64,000 nucleotides of DNA from Leptolyngbya sp. FACHB-261 (GTDB taxonomy: Bacteria > Cyanobacteriota > Cyanobacteriia > FACHB-261), in NCBI RefSeq assembly GCF_014696065.1, contig NZ_JACJPL010000018.1:434001-498000 (forward strand), in the 5' to 3' direction. Position 1 is the stretch's first letter; the number at the start of each line of letters is the position of its first letter. Of this stretch, positions 52,522 to 61,500 are shown one piece after another. A program made the translations under genes and the position numbers. The notes below the pieces were generated by a model. The model saw only the letters and a program-made list of their open reading frames with translations. It had not been told where the DNA came from and searched no databases.

Positions 52522-53601
52522 TTAGGCTGCGACGTGCGCTTGAGGGCGGGCGAAAATCATGCGACCTGCTGAGGTTTGCAAGGCACTGGTTACCACCACG
52601 CGCACTTCGCCACCGAGATGGGATTGTCCATCTTCTACCACCACCATAGTGCCGTCTTCTAAGTAACCGATTCCTTGAGCGGGCTCTTTGCCTTCTTTGA
52701 GAATTTTCAGCGCCAAGCTGTCACCCGGTCGGTAAACCGGACGCAATGCTTGAGCCAAATCATTCACATTGAGCACTTCAACCTGTTGCAGGGTGGCGAC
52801 TTTATTGAGGTTGTAGTCGTTAGTGATCAGCGTGCCGTTGATCTCTTGCGCTAGACGCACCAACTTGGCATCTACCGTGCTCACGTCGTCGTAGTTAGCG
52901 GTGTGAACGACTAAACGCTGAGGGAAACTTTCCCGTAGTCGCTGCAAAATATCTAAACCCCGACGTCCTCGCACCCGCTTCTGGTCGTTGCTGCTATCTG
53001 AGAGCAATTGCAACTCCTGAAGCACAAATTGAGGCACGAGAATCTGGCCCTCAACGAAACCAGTGCCTAGAAGATCCTCTACTCGGCCATCGATAATCGT
53101 ACTGGTATCCAGAATTTTGGCCGTTGCAGGCTTGAGCGTGCCTTCTGCTAATAAGGTTGTTTCGACGCTGTTGGGATTCAACAGACGCAGCAGAGCCCGA
53201 CCGTGAGTGTCAGACAAGTTGATGCCAGAAAAGGCAAACATAATGCTGCCCAGGATTGCTGCTAAAGGTTTGATGAAGGCCAGTTCGCGGGGGATCGGCA
53301 GCAGAAAGATGGGAGCCAGCAGTAAATTCGCCACCAGCAAGCCAACCACCAAGCCCACACAGCGGCTCAGCAATTGCTCAGTGGGCATAGACCGGATTTC
53401 GACTTCTAGACGGCGGTAGCCGGACTGAGCCAGAATACCGACCGCCAGACCAAATAGGCTACCGAAGCCCAGCATCACCCAGTGCAAGCCTGGAAGATTA
53501 TTGACCTCGGTCAGCGCAGAAGGCGGCACTAGATCCACTCCGTGGAAGCCAACTCCTGCCCCTGCTAGGATAAAAATTAGAACAATGACAGCGTTCAACA
53601 T
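52522..53601 (-). CDS. Membrane-anchored PIN-TRAM protein (YacL-like)
   Basis: A 359-residue protein with four N-terminal helices (about 3-130), a PIN nuclease-like domain (about 165-290) and a C-terminal TRAM domain (about 295-345). PIN acidic residues are visible in 'KILDTSTIIDGRVEDL', 'LQELQLL', 'DAKLVRLAQ' and 'LITNDYNLNKVA'. TRAM ('RPGDSLALKILKEGKE', 'GIGYLEDGTMVVVE') binds RNA. An RNA-processing or RNA-binding role at the membrane is likely from the family. ATG 53601 is preferred; an alternative start at 53622 adds seven residues. Confidence 0.93.
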   Translation of the reverse strand: MLNAVIVLIFILAGAGVGFHGVDLVPPSALTEVNNLPGLHWVMLGFGSLFGLAVGILAQSGYRRLEVEIRSMPTEQLLSRCVGLVVGLLVANLLLAPIFLLPIPRELAFIKPLAAILGSIMFAFSGINLSDTHGRALLRLLNPNSVETTLLAEGTLKPATAKILDTSTIIDGRVEDLLGTGFVEGQILVPQFVLQELQLLSDSSNDQKRVRGRRGLDILQRLRESFPQRLVVHTANYDDVSTVDAKLVRLAQEINGTLITNDYNLNKVATLQQVEVLNVNDLAQALRPVYRPGDSLALKILKEGKEPAQGIGYLEDGTMVVVEDGQSHLGGEVRVVVTSALQTSAGRMIFARPQAHVAA

Positions 53602-53745
53602 AGATATAATATCAAGCCTCACAATGGGGGCTTGAGTGGGAGGATATGCTTACAGATTATACCTCCGTACTTTTTCTTACCGGTTCTTTCAAGCTTTCTC
53701 AAGAACGCCAGGCTTGTGTAGCTTGTTCTCAGCACTGGGGGCGCA

Positions 53746-54978
53746 TTGATCTCATCTAGGCCAGCGTTTTCATCCCCTTTAGGGATAGAGTCCTTGCAGT
53801 CAGAGCGTGAATATTTACCTGAGCTGCTGACTGCTGCTTATTTGCATATTCCTTTTTGTCGGAGGCGCTGTGCCTATTGCGATTTTGCAATCAGTTTGGG
53901 CACTGAAGCTTTAATTGAGCGCTATGTCGGGGAGCTATTGCGCGAAATTGCCGCAACCCCAATTCGTTCCCAGCAATTGCAAACTGTATTCTTCGGCGGG
54001 GGCACGCCTTCACTGTTGTCAGTGGCGCAGATGGAACGGTTGCTTCAAGCCCTCCATTTGCGCTTTGGCATTGCGGCTGATGCAGAAATTTCGATTGAAG
54101 CAAATCCTGGCACAGTCACAGTGGAGACGCTTTCGGGCTATCGTGCCGCAGGCGTTAATCGAGTGAGCCTGGGCGTGCAAGCTTTTCAGCCTGAGTTGCT
54201 GAGCCTGTGTGGACGAGACCATACTGTTGCTGAAATCTATGAGGCGGTCGAGGCCCTGGCGCAAGCTGGCATTCCCAACTTCAATCTCGATCTGATCTCG
54301 GGATTACCGCAGCAAACCATTAGTCATTGGCAAGACTCACTAGCGGCCCTGATTGCGATTGCGCCGTCCCATGTCTCGATCTACGACCTCACAATTGAGC
54401 AAGGCACAGCCTTTGGCCGTCGTTACCAACCCGGTGATCAACCCTTGCCCAGCGATGAAGCCACGGTCGAAATGTATGGTCTGGCGCGGGAGACCCTAGT
54501 TGCAGCAGGTTACGAGCACTACGAGATCTCCAACTACGCTCGCCCTGGTTTTCGCTGTCGCCACAATCAGGTGTACTGGCGTAACCAGCCCTACTACGGC
54601 CTAGGCATGGCAGCGACCAGCTATGTCGACCGCCGTCGGATCGACCGTCCGCGCAAGTTGCACGACTACTTTGCCTGGGTGGATCAATTGGCGAAAGCAC
54701 CTGAGGCGTTTTTGGAGAGCTTTGCTACTACTCAGCCACTAGATGAATTAGTAGACACGCTGATCTTGGGGCTGCGTTTGCAGGAGGGTCTGAGTTTGAC
54801 CAAGCTGCGTGAGCGATTCGGCGCTGAGCAAGTAGGGCAGGTTCTTGCTTGCTTGGAGCGCTACCAGCGCCAGGGTTGGGTTCAGGTGACTGAAGACCGA
54901 TTGCGCCTAAGCGATCCAGAGGGTTTTCTGTTCTGCAACACTGTGCTGGTGGCCTTGATGCAGCACCTTGGCGCCTAA
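53746..54978 (+). CDS. hemW: HemW-like radical SAM protein
   Basis: A 410-residue radical SAM protein of the HemN/HemW group. The [4Fe-4S] motif is 'CRRRCAYCDF', preceded by the conserved 'YLHIPFC'. 'VFFGGGTPSLL', 'SIEANPGT', 'RVSLGVQAF' and 'DLISGLPQQT' follow. HemW proteins are heme chaperones rather than coproporphyrinogen oxidases; the N-terminal extra Cys of true HemN is not evident. The C-terminal wHTH-like HemN_C domain is present (about 320-410). Start TTG 53746 gives 33 residues before the core. Its 3' end overlaps the MGMT gene on the other strand by 72 bp. Confidence 0.9.
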   Translation: MISSRPAFSSPLGIESLQSEREYLPELLTAAYLHIPFCRRRCAYCDFAISLGTEALIERYVGELLREIAATPIRSQQLQTVFFGGGTPSLLSVAQMERLLQALHLRFGIAADAEISIEANPGTVTVETLSGYRAAGVNRVSLGVQAFQPELLSLCGRDHTVAEIYEAVEALAQAGIPNFNLDLISGLPQQTISHWQDSLAALIAIAPSHVSIYDLTIEQGTAFGRRYQPGDQPLPSDEATVEMYGLARETLVAAGYEHYEISNYARPGFRCRHNQVYWRNQPYYGLGMAATSYVDRRRIDRPRKLHDYFAWVDQLAKAPEAFLESFATTQPLDELVDTLILGLRLQEGLSLTKLRERFGAEQVGQVLACLERYQRQGWVQVTEDRLRLSDPEGFLFCNTVLVALMQHLGA

Positions 54979-55539
54979 GATCGGGCTTGAGAGCTTAGCG
55001 CTTGAATCTAGAGCAATGCCCTCCAGTGCCAACAAGCGTTGCTTCAGAGCCAAGCCGCCAGCAAAACCCACTAGCCGCCGGTTGCTGCCAATGATGCGGT
55101 GGCAGGGAACGAGGATGGGCACAGGATTGGCACCATTAGCTGCACCAACCGCTCTAACGGCCTTGGGCTTGCCAATGGCTGAGGCAATTTGCCCGTAGGT
55201 TTGCACTTGGCCGTGGGCCACATTTTGCAAGGCCGTCCACACTTGCAACTGAAAATCTGTGCCGCGCAGGTCAACGGGCAGCGTGAAGGTTTGCAGTTCT
55301 CCAGCTAGATAAGCCCTGAGTTGCTCTGCGAGTACTTGTAAACGCGGTTCGTCTTGCAAGGATTTTGCTTGAGGTTGCGCTTGGGGTAGCCAACGCTTGG
55401 CCCAAGTTTCGCAAGTTGCGAACGGTTCATCGGGAAAGCTCAGGCGGCTAAGACCCTTTTGGGTGAGAACAGCTCCAAAGGTTCCCCAGTCAGTCTCGAT
55501 CTGGCCGATGGTAACTGTGTGCTCTTTGTGTTCGCTCAT
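54907..55539 (-). CDS. ogt: Methylated-DNA-protein cysteine methyltransferase (Ogt/MGMT)
   Basis: A 210-residue suicide repair protein that transfers alkyl groups from O6-alkylguanine to its own Cys. The active site 'PILVPCHRIIGSNRRLVGF' is canonical, preceded by the helix-turn-helix block 'YGQIASAIGKPKAVRAVGAA'. The N-terminal domain (about 8-90) is typical of Ogt. The last 35 residues ('KVLHQGHQHSVAEQ') exceed the usual length. They are encoded in the 72-bp antiparallel overlap with hemW. Confidence 0.94.
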   Translation of the reverse strand: MSEHKEHTVTIGQIETDWGTFGAVLTQKGLSRLSFPDEPFATCETWAKRWLPQAQPQAKSLQDEPRLQVLAEQLRAYLAGELQTFTLPVDLRGTDFQLQVWTALQNVAHGQVQTYGQIASAIGKPKAVRAVGAANGANPVPILVPCHRIIGSNRRLVGFAGGLALKQRLLALEGIALDSSAKLSSPILGAKVLHQGHQHSVAEQKTLWIA

Positions 55540-55571
55540 TCGCTCGCCCTCGTTGAACCCGTGAGATAAGG

Positions 55572-56363
55572 TTACTGCTGCGCTACCCGGCGCACCTGCT
55601 CAATTTCTAGGTCCAAGACTTTAGCAATTTCTTCTACAGAGAGCCCACGGGCAAGAAGGGGAGCAATCGTTTCTAGTTTGCCTTCTAGACGGCCTTCTTG
55701 CTTGCCTTCCTCTAGGGCCTCCTGATAGACCCTGGTTTGCTTCAAGTCGTTGAGTCCTAGCATGGCTTCAATTTCCTCGCGGCTCAGTCGGGGGAACTTG
55801 TAACACACAATTGTTTCAACCAGATCCATTATCTCTCGTTGCAGAACGGCGTCTACAACTTCCTCTCCGGCGCGTTGTAGTAGGCGTCTTGCTTGCTCAG
55901 GCGCTTCAGCTTCGGTCTCGACCACAAGTTGCACAATTTGAATTTCAAGAGGCTGGTCTAGAGAATCCTGTAGTTCGTCTAGATAAAGGCACTGCACCTG
56001 AGAACTATCGAGCAGCACTTGGTAGGGCGCTACTTCAATAGGTTCAAAACTGCGTTGGGCAAATATCACTACTGCTCGCCAAGCTTTGGTTGGTTCATAT
56101 AGGCGCAGGTAGAGGAAGACCTCAGCAAAGAGACGGGAATAAAGCGTTGGATCGTTCTGAAACTGAATTTCTACAAAGTAGATGGGGCGAGTGGAAGCTT
56201 CCGGCAAAGGTAGAAATACACCGTCGATTCGGAAGGCTGTCTGCTTCAGTTCAACTGAGGCGAACTGGTAGGTGCTCGCCTCGGAAGCGGGTTGATTAAT
56301 CAGTTCAAAGAAGGTGCTGGGCAGTGCCTGAAACAGGCGATAGAAAATGGAGTCTGTTTTCAC
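55572..56363 (-). CDS. Rpn/DUF2887 family PD-(D/E)XK nuclease-like protein
   Basis: A 263-residue protein of the DUF2887/Rpn group (recombination-promoting nuclease, often called putative transposase). The nuclease core is in the first 130 residues: 'FRIDGVFLPL' and 'IYFVEIQFQND' supply the D...E-x-Q catalytic pattern of the PD-(D/E)XK fold. The C-terminal half is helical, with 'EEGKQEGRLEGKLE' and a terminal 'LSVEEIAKVLDLEIEQV' helix typical of the family. Such genes are abundant and mobile-like in cyanobacteria. It starts the accessory region. Confidence 0.88.
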   Translation of the reverse strand: MKTDSIFYRLFQALPSTFFELINQPASEASTYQFASVELKQTAFRIDGVFLPLPEASTRPIYFVEIQFQNDPTLYSRLFAEVFLYLRLYEPTKAWRAVVIFAQRSFEPIEVAPYQVLLDSSQVQCLYLDELQDSLDQPLEIQIVQLVVETEAEAPEQARRLLQRAGEEVVDAVLQREIMDLVETIVCYKFPRLSREEIEAMLGLNDLKQTRVYQEALEEGKQEGRLEGKLETIAPLLARGLSVEEIAKVLDLEIEQVRRVAQQ

Positions 56364-56400
56364 CAGTTCGCTTTAGCAGGCTGTGGGAGATTGTATCTAC

Positions 56401-57087
56401 CTAAGCGGATTGTTTGGGCAGTTCTGCTTCTAGGATTGGGGGGTTGTTGCGGTTGGCAAGGGCTTTGAATAGGGCTTGTTGGGCGGGGCTATCGCGGTAG
56501 ACTTTGCGGGCGATGCCGTTGAGATGGGTGAGTTCGGTGTAGACGGTGCGGGCGGCTTGACGGCGAATTTCGGTGGCGGCTTTGCGTTCGCGTTTGGCTC
56601 TTTCTTGTTGCTGGTTGAGTTCGTCGAGGCGGTTGCGTAGGCTTTGGCCCTGGTTGGCGTAGTCTTTGGGCTGACCGAAGGCGGCTAGGGCGGTGGCGTT
56701 GCTGCTGGCGATGTCGATCAGGTTAGGGAGGACCTGGATCATTTTGGATTCGTTGCGGGCGGCGGTGCGGAAGCTGCTAACGGGGAAGGGGTTGAAGGCT
56801 CCGGAGCCGAAGGCGTATTGGCAGCGGTCACGCAGGAGGTTGCCCCAGAGTTCGGCTTGTTTGAGCAGGTTGTCTTTTTGGGCAGTGAGTCTTTTTTGGG
56901 TGGCGAGAAGGGCGTCGTCGGAGGGTAGGGCTTCGTAGGCAGCAACTTTGGTTTGAAATTGGTCGAGCCAGGTGATGGTGAGGCCAAATAGGGCGAGGTC
57001 GCCGATGTGTTCGCGGGCAAATTCGAGTTTGATTTTGGCGTCTTCAATGATGGCTTCGGTGGGGATGCTGAGACTGCTAGTTTTCAT
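56401..57087 (-). CDS. Hypothetical helical protein
   Basis: A 228-residue protein of no family I recognise. It is mainly alpha-helical with two coiled-coil stretches (about 60-85 and 145-175, the latter 'LNQQQERAKRERKAATEIRR'). No signal peptide or membrane span. GAGGT lies about 9 nt before the ATG. It is 37 bp upstream of the DUF2887 gene on the same strand, so the two may be an operon. Its setting among nuclease-like genes suggests an accessory function, which is inference. Confidence 0.75.
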   Translation of the reverse strand: MKTSSLSIPTEAIIEDAKIKLEFAREHIGDLALFGLTITWLDQFQTKVAAYEALPSDDALLATQKRLTAQKDNLLKQAELWGNLLRDRCQYAFGSGAFNPFPVSSFRTAARNESKMIQVLPNLIDIASSNATALAAFGQPKDYANQGQSLRNRLDELNQQQERAKRERKAATEIRRQAARTVYTELTHLNGIARKVYRDSPAQQALFKALANRNNPPILEAELPKQSA

Positions 57088-57712
57088 GGGTTTTACCTCA
57101 AGGAGTTAGTCAGGATGGTTGATGTGGGCAGTCAGCAAGGTTGTTGCCAACTGGCGGGATTGGTGCTGAGCTTGGCGGCATTCATACTGAGGCTTTGCAT
57201 CTATCTCGCTGAGCTTAACGGCATTCGTGCTGAGCTTGGCGGGACTGGTGCTGAGCTTGGCGGCATTCATGCTGAGGCTTTGCATCTATCTTGCTGAGCT
57301 TGGCAGGACTGGTGCTGAGTTTCAGAGGAACTGAAACGTGACAAGCCAGTTTAGGTAGCAGCTAAAGAGTAGGAAGTTAACCTGCACATCGCTTATGGAC
57401 AAGGTTCCCTATTGGCTGAATGAAATAGGGATGGGATGCGCTGTTTTTACAAATTGTTATGACCGAGGATTTACTGAAATCTTGGTTTGTACTGCGGTTT
57501 AGGTCTGCATATTTTGGGAGGCTAGCAACTTTAAATTGTGGCAGTCATGGCGGCAGTATTAGCAACAGGATTATGGAGTGGACCAGTGAGTAGCTGTTTG
57601 TGAATTCGGGTTGATAGTTTGAGTATTTAGAAGTTAGTGACTTTGTCGGGCTTGTCGGGGTAATTACTGTATCAAGCTATGATGTGAGACAGAGAGCCGC
57701 TGAAGGTTTGCG
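57088..57712. other. Spacer between divergent accessory genes
   Basis: A 625-bp spacer between the helical protein and Uma2 genes. It contains an 85-bp-period direct repeat (57150-57320) made of smaller GCTGAGCTTGGCGG-type units. A 96-codon frame covers the repeats, but it has no family match and I do not call it. The rest shows nothing clear. Confidence 0.55.
57150..57320. repeat. 85-bp direct repeat with internal 14-18 bp units
   Basis: GGTGCTGAGCTTGGCGGC begins at 57162 and again at 57247. About 58 bp of each copy match, including a shared TGCATCTATCT stretch. Shorter GCTGAGCTT units recur five or more times. Confidence 0.75.
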
Positions 57713-58387
57713 ATGTTTAGCTACGACCCTCTGCTCTGTTTGCCTTCTTCTGAAGAACTGCCTGACTCTGACGATGCGCCGGTAGATAACGAGTTACAGG
57801 ATTTGATGCCGGGTTTGTTGAGAGCGATCCTAGCTTGGTTATGGAAAGACCGCTGGGACTGGTTCTTTGGCATTGATATGGGGGTTTACTACCATCCAGA
57901 CCAACCGGCGATTGTGCCTGATGGTTTTTTGAGTTTGGGCGTTGAACGTTTTGTCGATGAAGAGTTACGCCTGAGCTACGTTTTGTGGGAGGAAAAACAG
58001 GTTCCCATTTTTGTATTGGAGGTTATTTCTAAGAAGTATCGGGGCGAGTACAGCTCGAAGAAGCAACTGTATTCGGAGATGGGGGTTTTGTATTATGCGG
58101 TTTATTCTTCGCGGCGACGTAAGAAGCCACCGCTAGAGGTGTATCGGTTGGTTGAGGGGGAATATCGGTTGCTATCGGGCAACCCGGTTTGGTTGCCTGA
58201 GCTTGGCTTGGGTCTTGGACGGGAGCGGGGAACGTATCAGGGGATGGCGCGGGAGTGGCTGTATTGGTATGACGAGGGGGGAAGCCGGTTCCCTACGATG
58301 GAAGAACGAGCAGATAAGGCTGAACAGGAGCTTGAGGCTTTACGGGTTCGGTTGCGGCAAAGGGGGATTGATCCAGATACGCTCTGA
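57713..58387 (+). CDS. Uma2 family (DUF820) putative endonuclease
   Basis: A 224-residue restriction-endonuclease-like protein of the Uma2/DUF820 family, very expanded in cyanobacteria. The PD-(D/E)XK core is seen in 'AIVPDGFLSLG' (Asp) and 'PIFVLEVISKKYRGEYSSKK' (Glu and Lys), followed by 'LYSEMGVLYYAVY'. A C-terminal coiled coil ('ERADKAEQELEALRVRLRQ') is typical. Function of the family is poorly known. A MITE-like element follows. Confidence 0.9.
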   Translation: MFSYDPLLCLPSSEELPDSDDAPVDNELQDLMPGLLRAILAWLWKDRWDWFFGIDMGVYYHPDQPAIVPDGFLSLGVERFVDEELRLSYVLWEEKQVPIFVLEVISKKYRGEYSSKKQLYSEMGVLYYAVYSSRRRKKPPLEVYRLVEGEYRLLSGNPVWLPELGLGLGRERGTYQGMAREWLYWYDEGGSRFPTMEERADKAEQELEALRVRLRQRGIDPDTL

Positions 58388-58398
58388 CTGGCTGCTGT

Positions 58399-58517
58399 AA
58401 TACCAACTCACTTTTTAATCGCTACACATTGACCCCTCCCAACCTCCCCTTGGCAAGGGGAGGTGCCGTAGGCGGTGGGGTTTTGATTCGTCGCTCTCAT
58501 TTAGAGAATTGGTATAA
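58399..58517. mobile_element. MITE-like palindromic element
   Basis: About 118 bp bounded by imperfect terminal inverted repeats (AATACCAACTC at the left, GAGAATTGGTATA at the right). The interior holds a perfect hairpin ACCTCCCCTT-GGC-AAGGGGAGGT and a GTGGGGTTTT end that could terminate transcription. No coding capacity. It lies between the convergent Uma2 and caspase genes. Confidence 0.55.
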
Positions 58518-58590
58518 CAGGTTCTCTCGCTATTCCTGCCTTCTCTACAATCCTTGCTTTACTTAAACCCTTGCCGGAACTGCTGCGTGC

Positions 58591-61500
58591 TTATTGCTTA
58601 ACTGCTGCATCTTCTTGGTCCCAAACGTATTTCTGGCAGACGGCACAGGCGGCTTTGGCGGCTTCGGTGGTGGGTTGTCTGAAGGTGCGGTAGTCACGTA
58701 GACGGTTGCAGCAGACTTTGAGCCATGACTGCCAATTGCCGCGCCACAAGCGAATGGTCTTGTCTTCACTGCCACTGACAATCGTTTGGCCATCCGGACT
58801 GAACGACACGGACCCGACATAGCCCCTATGCCCCTGGAAGGGTTGACCAATTGCATTCCCCCGCACATCCCACAGCCGAATCGTCTTGTCTCTACTGCCA
58901 CTGACAATCGTTTGGCCATCCGGACTGAACGACACGGAACTGACATAGCCCTCATGCCCCTCGAAGGGTTGACCAATCGCATTCCCCCGCACATCCCACA
59001 GCCGAATCGTCTTGTCTCTACTGCCACTGGCTATCGTTTGGCCATCCGGACTGAACGACACGGACCAGACATCGGCCTCATGCCCCTGGAAGGGTTGACC
59101 GATCGCATTCCCCCGCACATCCCACAGCCGAATCGTCTTGTCTTCACTGCCACTGACTATCGTTTGGCCATCCGGACTGAACGACACGGACCAGACATCG
59201 GCCTCATGCCCCTCGAAGGGTTGACCAATCGCATTCCCCCGCACATCCCACAGCCGAATCGTCCCGTCAGTACTGCCACTGACTATCCTTTGACCATCCG
59301 GACTGAAGGCCACGCACATGACCCAGTCCTCATGCCCTTCGAAGGGTTGACAAATCACATTGCCCCTCAAGTCCCACAACCGAATCGTCTTGTCTTCACT
59401 GCCACTGACTATCCTTTGGCCATCCGGACTGAAGGCCACGGAACTGACATAGCCCTCATGCCCCTCGAAGGGTTGACCGATCGCATTCCCCCGCACATCC
59501 CACAGCCGAATCGTCTTGTCTTCACTGCCACTGGCTATCGTTTGGCCATCCGGACTGAACGACACGGACCAGACATCGGCCTCATGCCCCTCGAAGGGTT
59601 GACCAATCGCATTCCCCCGCACATCCCACAGCCGAATCGTCTTGTCATCACTGCCGCTGACTATTGCTTGGCCATCCGGACTGAAGGCCACGGAACTGAC
59701 ATAGCCCTCATGCCCCTCAAAGGGTTGACCAATCGCATTCCCCCTCAAGTCCCACAGCCGAATCGTCTTGTCATAACCGCCACTGACTATCGTTTGGCCA
59801 TCCGGACTGAACGACACGGACCAGACATAGCCCTCATGCCCCTTGAAGGGTTGACCAATCGCATTCCCCCTCAAGTCCCACAGCCGAATCGTCCCGTCAG
59901 TACTGCCACTGACTATCGTTTGGCCATCCGGACTGAAGGCCACGGAACTGACATAGCCCTCATGCCCCTCAAAGGGTTGACCAATCGCATTCCCCCGCAC
60001 ATCCCATAGCCGAATCGTCCCGTCAGTACTGCCACTGACGATCGTTTGGCCATCCGGACTGAAGGCCACGGAACTGACATAGCCCTCATGCCCCTCAAAG
60101 GGTTGACCAATCGCATTCCCCCACACATCCCACAGCCGAATCGTCCCGTCATAACAGCCACTGACTATTGCTTGGCCATCCGGACTGAACGACACGGAAC
60201 TGACAGTAGCCTGATGCCCCTTGAAGGGTTGACCAATCGCATTCCCCCACACATCCCACAGCCGAATCGTCCCGTCAGTACTGCCACTGACTATTGCTTG
60301 GCCATCCGGACTGAACGACACGGACCCGACAGTAGCCTGATGCCCCTTGAAGGGTTGACCAATCGCATTCCCCCGCACATCCCACAGCCGAATCGTCCCG
60401 TCACCACTGCCACTGACGATCGTTTGGCCATCCGGACTGAACGACACGGACCAGACATCAGCCTCATGCCCCTGGAAAGTATCAGGTACACGAGCAGTGG
60501 TCATGGCGCGATTGAGGCTGCTCTGCACTGAGGCTAGAAGCTGATTGGGTGACTTTTCCAGATTTTCGCCCAGCGTTTGCAGCGCTAGTTCTAAGCCAGT
60601 CCGCGCCTGGACTAGCACGAGATATAACGCTCTCGCTGCTTGCTCTTGTAGTCTGGCTACGGTAAGTGCCCGTTGCAGTTCAGCAATGCGGTCTTGCTCA
60701 TGGGTATCGCTGCACTGGTAGAACAGCTCATCTTCTTCTGGCGACTGCAAATAAGGTTTCAGGTCTGCCCAATGCTCTCGCACCTCTGCCAGCAAACCGC
60801 CCATCATCAGGTTCCGCTGCTTCTGTTCCGCCAGCAACTTATCGTTCTGATGATCTTCCTCCCAGTCCTGACGAGCCGCTTCTAGCCGCTGTCTCAACCG
60901 CCGCAACTCTCGGCTTTCTTGGCACCACGCATCCAGCCGTTGCCACCCCTTAATTAATGCCTCATGCGCTAGATCAATGACTTGGTTATCTCTGGCCTCT
61001 TGAGGTAAATCAGCAACCGCCTTAGCTTTACGCTCGCTCTCACCGATCACCAAGAGTCGCCCCTGCAATAGGGTGTCGAGCACTCGATTGATTGCTGTGC
61101 AGGCTTCTGGATTGGTGCCAGCCAGGTTAGACAAATGAGATCTCGGCTGTCGCTGTCGCGTATCTCTTTCACCTTCGCTTGTGCGCACCAGCCGCAGAAA
61201 GATACCTCGGATCCAATCCTTTTCTTGCTGCTCCCGCTCTTGCTTGGGAGACTTCTCAATGCGATTGCTTTGCAGATTAAGGTAATCGCTATAGAGAAAG
61301 ATGTTGTCAGCGTGGTGATTCAGCGCTCCAGCTAAGCGACCAATATCGCGATAAGCATCTAGTGCTAACTGACGGGTCTGCCGGTCGCGCTGCTCCCACA
61401 ATTCCGTTAAAGCAAACTGCAACAGCGGTAAGAAACCTGGCTCCTCTCGCGTATCTTTGAGAATCTCACCTAATAAATCACTCTTCAACTCATAGCCCTG

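Noticed and set aside
57007-57297. 96-codon frame over the spacer repeats at 57.2 kb
   Set aside because: Starts inside the opposite-strand helical-protein gene and then translates the tandem repeats; no RBS or homology pattern.
58786-60009. 407-codon open frame antisense to the WD40 region (and a similar one at 60046-60531)
   Set aside because: It is a by-product of the repeated 126-bp WD40 units on the other strand. One stop-free unit repeated gives a long open frame. The peptide is a monotone repeat with no family.
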